This document shows, piece by piece, positions 42,969 through 55,610 of a stretch of 64,000 bases of DNA; within the stretch, counting starts at the first letter, position 1, and every line of letters begins with the position of its first letter. The position numbers and the translations under genes were made by a program. Origin of the DNA: Linnemannia elongata (taxonomy: Eukaryota > Mortierellomycota > Mortierellomycetes > Mortierellales > Mortierellaceae); the NCBI GenBank assembly GCA_036320915.1, contig JAXBDG010000006.1, positions 1,922,001 through 1,986,000 on the forward strand. Direction: 5' to 3'. The notes beneath the pieces are model-generated. The model was not told the origin of the DNA and did not search any database. It worked only from the letters and a program-made list of their open reading frames with translations.

Positions 42969-45495
42969 ATGGCCTCCGCTCTCCTGTCCACCGCCTTCAA
43001 GGCCGGTCGCTTCAACTTGGCTCGCCAGGTAAGCAACCCCTCCTCCTCTCCTCTCCCTCTCTCTTACATCAACACTTTTCTTTTTTTTCTCATCAACAGC
43101 ACACAAAAGTCCTACAAACTCCTCCAGTCCGTTTTCCGATCGGAGGGACATGAAAAATAGTTCGGGATTTTGCGCGGAAACTTCAGGACACGCCTCCGAC
43201 ACCTCGACCTTTCAGGGCAATCCGCCCCAAAGCTACACCAAAACAACGACATCCGACTCGGATCACCGCGCTTTGCAAATACTTCGCGCCTTCTGGCAAC
43301 CCTTCACATTGTTGAGACGTTGCCTGCGATGACAAGCCAACAATAACAACAGCATCGCCTACGAAATACAGAGAGTGCCAGCATCGAAATCCGGACACAA
43401 GGATTTAGTTGGTGTTCAAACTCGACACCAGTGTTCAAACCCAACCCACTTGCGCGCCAAACCGGTTACCATCCGAACGTCTTGTTTATTTGTCGACAAC
43501 ACTTCGACGTAGACTCGGACTATGGCTATCAGTCAGTCATCATTGACAGTAACAACCAAATCGTTGCTTTTGAAACTAACCAGTCGCGTTTTTATTTTCG
43601 ATACCTTTGCTTTGGGCAATGCGCGAATCATCTAGGCTGTTCGTCCTCTTGCCACTGTCGCTGCTACCCAAATTGCTTCCGCCACCCGCATCACCTCTCT
43701 TAAGAACGGTTTGACCGTCGCCACCGAGGCTAACCCCTCGGCCCAGACTGCCACCGTCGGTGTCTTCATCGATGCTGGTTCCCGTGCTGAGAACGCCAAG
43801 AACAACGGCGCTGCTCACTTCTTGGAGCACATGGCCTTCAAGGTAAAAAAAAAAGCAACAGTCGGATTTTGTTTTGCAGTTTCAATTGGATTCTATGGAT
43901 ATAGTTACAAGGACACCCAGCTCAGCATACACGGACAGGCGCAGGACACGTTTTGGATCAACTCCAATACTGCTCCATGTCGATGGCTTGGTCAAGGATA
44001 TACTGTCGAATTGAGCTCCTTCAGCGCGTCAGAGGGCTGCTAGATATTGCATCCGCAGATGTCTGACTGGATTGGTGATGTCTCCAGTGGGCACAGGATG
44101 GGAACGCTGGATGCATTACTGGCCAGCTTGTCTCGATGGACTTAGGAGCATCATTATTCAGGAGAAACGTTGCCATGGACACGAAACTAACGCCTCCATT
44201 TCGCAATTGCCAACATAATCGTTTCATCTGTCTATAGGGCACCAACACCCGCGGCCAGCACGATCTTGAGATCCAGATTGAGAACATGGGTGCTCACTTG
44301 AACGCCTACACTTCCCGCGAGCAGACCGTCTACTACGCCAAGTCCTTCAAGGCCGATATCCCCAAGTCCGTTGAGGTCCTCTCTGACATTCTCCAGAACT
44401 CCACCTTGGATAACGCTGCCATTGAGCGCGAGCGTGATGTCATCCTCCGCGAGCAGCAGGAGGTTGACAAGCAGATGGAGGAGGTTGTCTTTGACCACCT
44501 TCACGCCACCGCCTTCCAGGGTATGTATTTTTGATTATTAGCATATCGTTTATGACTTACCTGAAAAAACGAAGGACGTTGTGCTAATGAGATCAATTTC
44601 ATCGATGGTTGCAAATTTCATAGGTGATGCCCTCGGCCGCACCATCTTGGGACCCAAGGAGAACATCAAGTCCTTGACCCGTGATGACCTCGCCAACTAC
44701 ATCAAGACCAACTACACCGCTGACCGCATGGTCCTTGTCGGTGCTGGTGGTGTTGACCACGACGAGTTGGTCAAGTTGGCTGAGCAGCACTTCAGCAAGC
44801 TCCCCGTCTCCGCTAACCCCGCTGGTTTGGGCAAGACCTACGCTTTCGCCCCCAACTTCACTGGATCCGAGATTCGTCTCCAGGACGACACCATGACCCA
44901 GGCCCACATTGCCATTGCTGTTGAGGGTTGCGGCTGGAACTCCCCCGACTACTACACCATGCTCGTCATGCAGTCCATCATCGGTACCTGGGACCGCTCC
45001 CTCGGTGCCTCTGCTCACACCTCCTCCAGATTGTCGAGCATTGTTCACCAGAACAAGTTGGCCAACTCGTTCATGTCGTTCAACACCTCGTACACCGACA
45101 CTGGTCTCTTCGGTATCTACTTCATCACCGAGAACAAGGACTGCCAGGATGATTTGATCCACTTTGCCCAGAAGGAGTGGGCCCGTTTGACCACCTCTGT
45201 CACCACTGCCGAGGTTGAGCGTGCCAAGCAGCAGCTCAAGTCTTCGCTCCTCTTGAGCTTGGACGGTACCACCGCCATTGCCGAGGATATCGGACGCCAG
45301 ATGGTTACCCAGGGCAAGCGCATTGCTCCCCAGGAGGTTGAGAAGGCCATCAACAAGATCACTGCCTCTGATGTCCACCGTGTTGCTGGCCAGTACCTTT
45401 GGGATCGCGAGATTGCCATGGTCGGTATTGGCCCCATCGAGTGCATGCCCGACTACTCCCGTGTTCGCGGCAACATGTCCTGGAACAGATTCTAA
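42969..45495 (+). CDS. MAS1: Mitochondrial processing peptidase, beta (catalytic) subunit
   Basis: Four exons (42969-43028, 43636-43842, 44238-44520, 44624-45495) give 473 residues. MPP beta removes presequences from imported matrix proteins. Exon 1 and the start of exon 2 encode its own Arg/Ala-rich presequence. The M16 zinc site is intact: H81-F-L-E84-H85, then Glu161 after the conserved 76-residue spacing. Family landmarks include [21 protein letters not shown] and the C-terminal [18 protein letters not shown]. The codon bias is strong and C-ending, as in highly expressed genes. Introns 1 (607 bp) and 2 (395 bp) are longer than average here. A MULE end lies 151 bp upstream of the ATG. Confidence 0.96.
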
Positions 45496-45859
45496 ACTAA
45501 TACTCCACACATAACCAACACCCGCCCCCCGCCACCCTCCTCCCTCTCCTCCCCCCAAACACGAAACAGCCAAACCCTTTTTTTTCTCGGCACTCCCAAA
45601 AAATACACAATGCATTACGATTATTGAAGAAGATAGAGAACGATGATGAGTGCGAAAGATGTGCAAATACAAAGACCTTTTTTCAGCTTTTTAAACCAAG
45701 CGGTCAGTCTATGTAGGGTATGTTTTATTTCTCTGGTTCGTTTGATTGTTTGGAGGGGTTGTTGAAAAGGTGGGGTGGAATGCGGGATGTCAATTCGATT
45801 GTTGCCATTTTGGAAAAAAGTATCAACTGCTATCAACTCGACGATGAAGAAAAGTGTCT
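45496..45859. other. Convergent region between MPP beta and the Asterix-type gene
   Basis: 364 bp of two facing 3' UTRs; AT-rich with short homopolymers; no gene seen. Confidence 0.6.
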
Positions 45860-46189
45860 CTATTTGAAGTTGGCCATGATCTGGGGGAGGTAGTTGACGG
45901 TGAGGGTGGCGACGGAGAAGAGGATCATGGAGGTAGGGGTGCCCATGAGAGCACTCTCAGAGGCGCGTTGGTTGAGGTAGGACTCGACCGAAAAGATAAG
46001 CCCGACCCAGAGACAGGTACGGTTGGCGATCATGAGGCCGACAGCAGCGAGGACGAGGGCGACAAATCCTGCAACGTCGGGATCGTCGTCCTCGATGCGC
46101 TTGACTTCTGGCTTGTATTCGATGATACTGTCTGGCCTCCGGGGGTCTGCAGACAATGTTGCTGAGGCTGCTGTTGCTGCTGAGGACAT
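45860..46189 (-). CDS. Asterix-type (UPF0139) subunit of the ER PAT complex
   Basis: Intronless, 109 residues. Asterix works with CCDC47 in the ER PAT complex, which chaperones nascent transmembrane helices during membrane protein biogenesis. The family marks are the N-terminal SADPRRPDSIIEYKPE and the three closely spaced hydrophobic helices. These include GFVALVLAAVGLMIANRTCLWVG (shown in two overlapping parts: GFVALVLAAVGLM and IANRTCLWVG), the small-residue segment with NQRASESALMG, and a last helix ending TVNYLPQIMANFK. Length matches the family (about 100 residues). The ATG at 46189 is the only sensible start. Confidence 0.88.
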   Translation of the reverse strand: MSSAATAASATLSADPRRPDSIIEYKPEVKRIEDDDPDVAGFVALVLAAVGLMIANRTCLWVGLIFSVESYLNQRASESALMGTPTSMILFSVATLTVNYLPQIMANFK

Positions 46190-46755
46190 TTTTTGAAGGA
46201 GGGGTTTGACTGATGAAGGTGATGGAGAAGAGGAAAGACGGAGATGATGATGAGAGGAGGAGGTTTTGTATTTTTCAGGCACAGAAATGGAGTGGGCGGT
46301 AACACAGGGAGAGACTGATTGAGTGGGAGAGGTGATTGGGCACTTCAGGAACAGCACTGCGAGCCATCAGTGATCAATTGGAGTATGGAAATCGAAAGAC
46401 AAGCCACCGTGGATGTTTGCAAGGGAAGATCAGGAAACTTAGCTTCTTCTTTCAACATTCGCCATAAAGGGAAAAAAAAAGCGCATTTCATTCATTGCTC
46501 AATTCATTCGTTTTTTGCACGCACTCAAACACTCGCCCGCACACTCCACTCTTTCACCTCAGACAACTTTCACTACCACGATCACTTTCCTGGGCTCCAC
46601 GCAGTCGCTTCTCGTCTTCTCTTTCACTCTTATAAGGGCGACGACACCATTCAGCCTTCAGCACTGAGCCAACGTTCGTCCCGCCACCAAAAAAACTAAT
46701 ACCCAACATTCCCCTCGCAACACACGCTCACACATCAGGGAATGGGACAGTGGTC
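46190..46755. promoter_or_regulatory. Shared divergent region, Asterix gene / PPR gene
   Basis: 566 bp separate the two start codons. CT- and CAC-rich leader sequence lies before the PPR gene. No specific site is called. Confidence 0.45.
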
Positions 46756-49700
46756 ATGAGTTCAAGGCTGATCTTAAAGTATTGCTCCCCTCCGGTTCAC
46801 CCAAGAGGTAAGATAACGGTCAGCCTGCGTACGAGAACGAACCCACGGCCCTCAGCATTCGTCTTTTTTTTTTTTATATCGCCCCCCAACCAGCAACCAG
46901 CTAACGTCTCAGCGGTTTTTGACAACCATACATGAAATAATTAGGACCTGGAAGTCACTCGACGACGGGACAGAAGGCAACTATTTGCACACTCCACCAA
47001 GGATGGAAGGCGACACCACGAGGAGGACTCGCGCAGAGGACGCCAGAGTCTGGGGTCATTATCACCCACAGAACAAGATCCGCAGCTATGCAGCAGCGCT
47101 GGAAGTCAACAACCACTTCACCCAGGATAAATAGCACCAAGTGCCTTAACACCAGATCTACAACATCAACTCTTTATTCAAAGGATACCCCAGTGGTCGG
47201 AAAACACCATCCTCGACATGACCCCAGCCCAACTGCTCACTCAATACCCTTACCTGGAAGTCGCCTCCACTCTACATCCACGACAACACCCTCTGCTGCT
47301 GGAAAGCGGTTCTCGTCTACATCCGCCTCCACAGCAGAAGCGTCACTACCATCACAACCACCAGTGCCGGCACCAGGAGCAGGGTCAGGATTCACAGAAT
47401 CGGCAACCTTCTCCAACCCTTCATCCGCTTGGAACTTCCCACAGGCGTCTGGAAAGAATGCGCGACGTACTCGAGCTAGCCATCATTACGGCCCATTACC
47501 CCTCCCAATCGCACTCAAGGCATTTCGACCTCAGCCAGTCAAGGCAACAACAGCACCTTCGACATTATCATCACCCTATGGAGGTGTACCTACCACAGTC
47601 ATCCCTCAACAGTCCATACCACCACCGCCCGCCGTCTTGGGATCACAGCCACTCTACTACCTGGCCAGGAAGTTCCCCATCCTTGCAGAGCATGAACTCA
47701 AGGCGATCCCCAACAAGACGGCATTGGATTATTCGAGTTTTCTTGTTGGAGCCATGACGACTTCGTATCCTTCTGCGACAACTTTGAGGGCGGTTGTGCG
47801 TCAGTTCAGGAAGTTTTTGAAGGCTTCCGCTCAGCAGGTCAAGGCGGAGGCGTCGTGGAAGGCAGGAGGCGCCAACAACAGCAGTAGCAGCAGTCGACAT
47901 TCGATCAAGGTCGAGTTACCTAGAGCAAGGATATGGGCTCAAACGATCCGAGGACTCATCTGGCTGAAGCAATATCGTCGCGCTCGTGTCGCGATTCATG
48001 CGATGCAAAAGCTCGGGATCCGGCCGACTGGGTTTGCGTGGCGCGGTATCTGTCGTGGATGGATTGAACAAGGAGAGCTGGCTCGCGCTGAGGCATTGGC
48101 TGTCAAGGTGTTTACCCGGCCCGACATCTCACACGACTACAAGCTGGAGGAACGGCCGTACTATTTTACAGACATGCAAATGTCAGGAGAGTCTACAGCT
48201 GGCGCAACAGAGGCAGCGAGTAACGGACTTCGTCCTGCTGGTGGTGCGGCGGCGCGTCGGAAGCATCGGTCGCCCATGTCACCCAACTCAGCACCTCTGT
48301 TTCTAGTGATCGAGGCGTTGGCAGAGTGCGGAGAGATGGAGCGAGCACGGCATTGGTTTGACCAGATCCCTGAGCACGAGATGACCGACTTGTTGACCAG
48401 TAACATGGTTGCGGGATACCTCAAGGTCGGACAACAGGACAAGGCTCAGGAGGTGATCCGGATCATGGCCCGGTGTGGTGTCAAGCCGACTGCGATTGTG
48501 TTCAACCCTATTGTAGAGCATGCAGTCCGACATATGAACATGGAGGCGGCTGAAGAGTTGGTGCAGGATATGACCAGGCTGAATATTTATTCGAACCTGT
48601 TCACCTACAAGATCTTGATCCAGGGGTACATTGCTGCAGGACAGAAGGACAAGGCCCTCGAGTGCTTGGACCGTATCAAAGCGTCCGGTGTTGAAACGGA
48701 TCGAGCGTTGGGCCGGATCTTGTTGGAGGGTCTGTGGCAGTTGGGAGAGCTTCGGGAGGGTGATCAAGGACCTGTCGCTATCTGCAACACCAATCGTGGA
48801 GAGCAGGACAGCATCCAAGGTGATCTCCGAATGGCAGCCCTTGATTTTGTGGATGAACCCGGCTGGAGTCAGAGATGTATGGACTGGATCAAGGACGGCA
48901 AGTTTGAACAGGCCGAGGAGGTCCTCCACCATGTTTTGAGCCTTGAGACAGTAAGCGATCCGAGGATACAGGCCGAGGCGGTCCAGGTGGTGCAGGCATT
49001 GGCTGATCGTCAGGATATGACACGAGCACGACATTGGTTCGACCACCTCATCCGTCCGGAGCGTATTGCTGTTCTACGCGGAGATACCTCTCTAGGCGGG
49101 AACGTGAGTCTCAACGAGCTGATGGATCATATGGTCTCGGGCTATATCCAAACCCACCGACCGACCGATGCCGAGGATGTGATTGGCATTATGTCTCAGC
49201 AAGGTATCTACCCGACCGTCGACACCATCAACCTGATCTTGCGCTGGTCGACTCTTCAGGCAGAGATGGAGGATGCCGAGGGCCTTGTACAGAAGATGGC
49301 TCTCTCTGGCATCCCGCCCAACCAGGAGACATACGAGATCTTATGTCAGGGTTATGCCTCCCGGGGTGCTTTGGTGCCTCTCCAAGAGTGTCTGACGAGG
49401 ATGGAGGAAGCTGGGTTCGCGGGATTGGGTAGTGCTAGTCCTCTGGTGGCTGAGTTGCGGGAGCATATGCTTGGTCAGGGACCTGCTCAAGAACTGTCAT
49501 CGTCGTCTGGTAGCGTTTTCGCGACCATGTGCACACAGTGGATTGAGCAGGACCAGATGTCGCGCGCGGAGCAGTTAGTCGGCCATCTCTTGTCGAACCC
49601 ACACGTCCAGCCAGAGATGATTCCCTATGCGACACTTATTGAGGGATGGATCAGTCAAAGCCAACGGAACCCAGTCTCGATCTCTGCTTTGCAGGCTATG

Positions 49701-50924
49701 AACTCTTCTGGTTCAGGTGCCAAGGCTCGCCACAGCAGCAATACCCGCTCCAAGGATGCTGGGTCGGATACCACTGCTACTGCTAGTCCTTCGTCGTCGT
49801 CGGTCCCGTCGAGCGAGAGTCTTCATCACGAGATCCGGCTCTGTGAAGAGAACATATCCAAGATGCGCAAAGCCCGTCATTGGTTCGACAAGACGCCCGA
49901 GAAGTTCCGGACCCTGGATTTGTTAAACAGGATGGTGGGCGGATATATGGCCTTGGGGCTGGAGCAAGAGTCTGAAGCGGTGATCCAGTGGATGGCGGCT
50001 CGCAAGATCAAGCCTAATGTGATCACGTACAACCATATCTTGGAACATACAATCCAACATCTGACTATGCCAACGGCCGAGGGACTGGTTCACAAGATGT
50101 GGAAGGGTGGGATTGCACCCAGTGTTGAGACTTGGAATTTGTTGGTGAGGGGGTATGTGATTCGGGGGCAGTTGGGTAAGGCGCTGGAGTGTCTTGATCG
50201 GATGACTGAGAACAAGCTGGTGGCCTCACTGGGTTCATCGTCATTGGAGGTCAAGGGTGCTGGTGGTGGTGGTGGTGGTGGCAAGTCCAAGACACGCGAG
50301 ATTATCGAGGTGTATGACCGCGAGATTTTGGACGTGGTTGTGCATACGGAGGAAAGGGAGGGAGGACAATTGATATCGGGAACAGCAACAGCTGACACGG
50401 ACCCTCTTGTTCAGCAGCAGCAGGACGACGCCACAGTACTGTCAAGTCAGACGATTACAGTGACAAAAACACAACACAGAGGCGTTGGTGTAGAGCCCAA
50501 TGCGTTGACGAAACAGCTGATTCTGTCAGGTTTTGGCCCAGAATTGAAACCGCCTCAGGGTCAGGGGGACTACGCTCGAGCCCTAGAGCTGTACCGGAAC
50601 CGGGTTGCACGGCAGAAGGAGCAAGAGGACCAGCTCCTCCAGGGTCTTTCTTCTCTTCGGATGTCTGGAGAGGTTGAGGTTGAGGCAGAGGAGGATGATA
50701 ATGATGAGTGGATTCTCGATCACCTAGAGTCATTCCAGGGATTGAGTTCCTCATCGTCAGAGGGAGTAGTAGGTGTGAGTGGAGGAGCAGGAGAAGGAGG
50801 AGGAGGAGTGGGGATGACGGATGTGGATTGGAAGAATGAGTTGAAGTGGGAGGAGTTGATGGAGATGGAGAAGAGTCGGGAGCGTGAGCTTTCTGGACGT
50901 GTCTGGTCATCATCCTCCTTTTAG
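46756..50924 (+). CDS. Large pentatricopeptide-repeat (PPR) protein, probably mitochondrial
   Basis: Exon 1 (46756-46807) and exon 2 (46945-50924) give 1,343 residues. Exon 2 alone is open back to 46941. The upstream exon was added because its phase and GTAAGA donor fit and it supplies an Arg/Ser/Lys-rich, acid-poor N-terminus typical of matrix import. PPR helical pairs appear from about residue 350, for example TYKILIQGYIAAGQKDKALE, TYNHILEHTIQH and TWNLLVRGYVIRGQLGKALE. Three longer modules each open with RHWFD (about 485, 712 and 994), followed by a glycine-rich MV(A/S/G)GY helix and two to three PPRs. PPR proteins bind organelle RNA and act in its processing, stability or translation. The target RNA cannot be told. 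The C-terminus is acidic and Gly/Ser-rich. Confidence 0.88.
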
Positions 50925-53230
50925 CTACCTTGATAGAACAAGGAGCTACTTATTTTTTTTTTGCTTTCAAGCATTTTTTCTTATTTGTTTTTAGACTCTA
51001 TTTTATTAAAACTTGTACAGTAACTAGTGTTCCGTGACCAAGCATTGGGCTAAGGAAAGGGTGAAGAGAAGGAGTCGATGGGATGGAAAGAAGGGATGAC
51101 GATTAGATTGAAAGTTGGGTTGGGACCCGAAAGCACGCTAAGACGAGAGCACAAAAAGAAATGTAGTGTTCTTTGCTGCGGTTGACCGTGGTGCATTTTC
51201 TTTTTCCTCTCCTCCCCCTTCCCCTCATTCCCTCATTCCCTCATTCCCTCCTTCCCCCGCCCTGCTCGCCGCCGTCAACAATTGAGAAATTGAGCCAGAT
51301 ACAGACATTTCACGCCGTTATGTATATTGTACTCCTTACATCAGTCCGATTACATTGCATCTATTATTGAGGAATGATAGCTGAGATGAGCAAAGTGGCC
51401 CAGGTCATGGTCGAAAGCAAAATAAATAGGTTACACAGGTCAATTGGGGGGGAGGATGTGAAGGAGGTGGCATTGCACATGGAGTTCTTATGGGCTGTCG
51501 TCTTTGTTCGCGCTTTGCTTATTTTGTTTGGTATGTTTCTTCATGAAGGGGGGGGGGGGATGAGACAGAATAACAAAAAAAAGATGTGGGCAGTGTCAGA
51601 CTGGGTCCCCGGAATTGGGGGGCGTTTTTTGTTATCGAGGGTTGGTGTTGTGTCTCCCCTCCTTCCTCCCCTTCCTTCTCGGACAATTCTTCGCGACGGA
51701 AGCACGCGTCTGTCGAACAAACCTGTGAGGTGTGTTATTTTTATGTTCCCAGTTTTAGTTGGCGAGTGAGAGGAGAAGGATAAAAAAAAAACGTGCACAA
51801 TTGGGAAAAGGAGAGATCCAGGCTGTTGCTATTTTATTTTTTTTTAGGTGAATTGAAGGAATGATCAACAGAAGTCTTTTGTTAAGACAAATGAGACAGC
51901 GACTAGCGCACGAGAAAAAGAAATAGGGTGGCCCAAATAAGTATCGACAAGACAGACAAACCTGGTTGAGGACATATGGGGGGGGGGGGGGGGGGGGGCA
52001 GTAATGGACGAAAAGAGTCGAGTAAAAAAAATAAAATAAAAAAAGGGTGTTTGGACGTGAACAAGGGATGTCTCTGTTTGACACAGCCTCGCCTTTTTTT
52101 TTTTTTTTTTTTTTGTTCGTTCGTTTGCTCAATTTTCAAGATAATGTCCGCTTCTTTTATTTTTTCCTTGTGGCAATGTTTTTTATGTTTTGGAGTTTGG
52201 CATTGTGGTGTGTAAAGTGAAGTGGTGGCAAAGGAGGGGGGAGGTGAGGGGCAATTGGACAACAAGCAGACAATGTTGAGCAAGAAGACGAAGAAAAAGA
52301 AGAAGATGAAGAAAGAAAAAAAAACCAGAGAAAAGAGAGGGCTCTTTTGTGAATGATGAGGTGTTGATGATGATTGTTATTGTCATGTATGGCGAAGTTG
52401 AGGTTTGTATTTATGGGTGAGAGGAGAGAGAGGGAGAGAGAGGTATGCACCTCGGAGGAGAAGAGGAGCAAACATTAAAAAGAGAGGAGGAGAAGAGAAG
52501 AAGAGGAGAGAAGATGGAGAGAAAGAGAGTAAAGAGAGGATTGATAGGAAAGCAAACAAAGAAAGAAGAGAGAGTGAGAGTGAGAGAGAGAGGGCGGTGC
52601 AAGGTTGCAAATGTGCAAACACACAAATGTACACAAAATACACAAATACAGAATTGAGAAGAGAGAGAGAGAGAGTGAGAGAGAGGTGCTTAAGAGTCGA
52701 AAAATGAGGTGAGCTCCCAAGAAGGGCAACCAAACCTTTTGTTCGTTTTACTGCCCCATTGCCATATACACACACCTGTTTTTTTTAGTTTCTGCTGCTC
52801 TTCACACTACCACCTTCCTTCCTTCCCACCGCCGCATCGTCCCCCCCCCCCTCCTCTCTCCTCTCCTGTCCTACCCTTGGCCTCTCTTTTTTTCCCTTCC
52901 CTTCCCTGCCCTCTCTTTCCTCTCTTTTCCTCTTTTCTCTTTCTCCTCCTCTTCCTTCGCCCTCCTTTCCCTTCCTCCTCCTCCTCCTCCTCCTCCTCCT
53001 TCTCTCCCTCCTCCTTCCCCCTCTCCTCCGCCTTCACTTTTACTCAAATCACTCACACTACTCTCTATTCTCATCTTCGCCCCCTCTTTCTTCACTGCCT
53101 CTCGCTCCCTCCTCCTTTTCCCTCCAAGTCGACTCTTGACTCTTCTACCCTCCTTCATCTTATTCTCTCATCACACCGCCAATACAAACAAACAGCACAC
53201 ACACGTACACAAACAAACAACTAAGCAAGG
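50925..53230. other. Intergenic region, about 2.3 kb, rich in purine and pyrimidine tracts
   Basis: No gene seen. It has a G21 run (51978-51998), a T21 run (52094-52114), a purine-rich plus strand from about 52240 to 52700 (GAGA-type repeats) and then a pyrimidine-rich plus strand from about 52800 to 53160 that forms the leader of the next gene. An AC-rich stretch precedes the ATG at 53231. Confidence 0.65.
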
Positions 53231-55610
53231 ATGAACCTCTTTGGAAAAAAGAAAAAGGACGACCCTGCTCCTGCCACTCCTCCACCAGCCTCCGCCAACA
53301 GGGCCCGCACTGCCAACCGAGGCTCGTCCGTCAATGGTATCCCTGCCCAGAGCAGGCCTGGCCCTCCCTCCCAGGGAAGTCAGACCGGCCAACAGCAGCA
53401 GGCTGGTGGTCAGCAGGCTGGTCAACAACAACCACCAACTTCGGCGCAGGCACAACAACAACAGCAACAGCCACCGCCACAACAGTCTGCAACACCAGGA
53501 CCTGCTGCTGCTGCTGCCTCGGCCCTCCAAGCTCATGCTCAGGCCCAGGCCCAACAACAACTTCAGGCCCAGGGCCAGGGCGGTCAGTCCGGCTTCAATT
53601 TGAACTTGTCCAACGGAAGCAATATTTCCAACGTTTCTAACGCCAACCTCAACAACGCCCCTTCTGGAAACAGCCCGAGAAGCAGCAACAATAACAACAG
53701 TATGGACCTTCAGCAACAGCAGGTGCAACTCCAGCAGCAACATCTTCAACAACAACAGCAGCAGCAGTACTATAACATGCAGCAGCAACAGCAGCAATAC
53801 CAACCTCAAGACTACCAGCAACAGCAGGACTACCAACACCAGCAGCAGCAGATGCAATACAACAATAACCAGATGGATTCAGATTCCCTCGCGCTCAACG
53901 CGGGCATGCAGCAGAATCAGATGCAGTTGCAGTCGGGTTCCTATGGCGACGGCTCGATGCTCCAGCAAGGCGGGTCGTACAACAACAACAACGACTCGAT
54001 GCTCCAGCAGGCCTATAGCAACGACAATATGCTGATGTCGCAGTCCATCAACTACCAGCAGCAGCAGTTCCAGATGGACCCCAACTCGATGAACCAGCAA
54101 GGTGGCCACAACGGTATGGAGAACGGCGGCGGCTACGACGGAGGATACGGTGGTATGGACCCACAGCAGCAACAGCAACAGCAACAATACTACCAGCAGC
54201 AGCAGCAGCTTATGGCCAATCAGCAAGGAGGCGGCGACATGAGCCAGCAGGACGGCGGTTACGGATATGACAGTAACATGAATGCCTTAACGAGCGGCAT
54301 GTTGAACCTCTCTGCTATCGAGGGCAACGATAACAATAGCAATAACAACATCAACCACAACAATGGCATGGACAACAACAACATGAACGGAAACGGAAAC
54401 ATGAACGGAAACGGCAATATGAACGGCAATGGCAACGGGTACCCCAACGATGGCAACAACAATAGCAACAACAATAGCGGAAACAACAACAGCTCTGGGG
54501 ATATGCCCTTGTCATCAGATGTCCGCGTTCTTCAGGACCAGGTTATGAGCTGGAAAAAGTCCCAAGAGTCGGCACAGGCCAAGATTAGAGAACTTCGATA
54601 CACCTTGACCCAAAAGTCGCAGGAGAACCGGGAAATCCATCAGTCGTACACCCAGGCCAGCCAGGATCGATTGAAGCTCCAGGAGATTGTCCACAAGCGC
54701 GAAAAGGAGATTGACGAGCTCCGGTCCAAGTACCTGAACGATGTTCGACAGATCCGCGCAACCGACGACGACCATTCGACGATTGAACAACGCGTCCGTA
54801 TGCTCCAGGCTGCTATCCTACAGCTCACAAAGTCTTCCGCCGGCGACCGTGCCGTCAACCTGAAGGTGGAGGAAGTCCAAAATCTTGTCAAGAAGAGGTA
54901 CAAGTTTGGCAACAACGAGTCCTACATCCTCAACATGTTCCTCGAGAAGTACATCATGGACCTGCTGCTCCAGGAAGTCTTCAACGACCCACCTTTCTAT
55001 GTCGGTTTCCAGCTCGCGCCCCAGTTCAGTGCAATCTACAACTGGATGATGGAGAACAACTTTGTGGACCAGGCTGTTCGGTTCCGTCAGCAGGTCTGCT
55101 ACCTCTCCGCCAAGGCCCCCGTTGCCCAAGAATTTGCTGCTCAAGAAGCCCAGCGTATTGCCAAGGTCTTTGAGTCCAAGCTGCAGGTGTACTACAATGT
55201 CTGGAACGGACAGCAGAAGGTACCTTTCATTTATCGTACTGGATGCATGGACTCCTTTTTTTTTGCTGAATGCTTTTGAGAATCTATCTCCTCCTTGTCC
55301 ACCACAAGTTCTCTCTTATTATTTTGTTGCCTTTGACAACTCACCGCCTGCATCCACACCCATACATTATACACCCTTTTTTTAGGTCCTCGATCTCGTG
55401 ACGAAGGCTATTGAGCTCAGCTTGACGATGCGGAGCCAGAACGCTGAGATCAAGGCACAGGTCATTCCTCAGGATACCAAGTACGATGCCGAGAAGATGT
55501 CGCCAGCTCACAAGAGCAAAGAGTCTGGCTCCGTCCGCGTTTGTGTCATGCCATGCTTCATCGACTCTAATGGTGTTGTCGTCGGCAAGGCCAAGGTGTT
55601 CTGCACGTAA
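53231..55610 (+). CDS. Q/N-rich protein with coiled coil and a conserved-looking C-terminal domain
   Basis: Exons 53231-55219 and 55386-55610 join in phase 0 to give 737 residues. It starts with a short basic patch MNLFGKKKKDD. Residues about 50-430 are low complexity: Gln-rich with Ala/Pro, then Gln/Met/Tyr-rich, then Asn/Gly-rich repeats of Gly-Asn-Met-Asn. Residues about 430-525 form a coiled coil (QDQVMSWKKSQESAQAKIRE onward). From about 525 to the end is a helical, ordered region (YILNMFLEKYIMDLLLQEVF ... YNVWNGQQK) closing with an unusual hydrophobic tail, SNGVVVGKAKVFCT. The prion-like half next to a coiled coil fits a scaffold or condensate-forming protein. I do not recognise the C-terminal domain, and no function is assigned. 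Confidence 0.88.
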
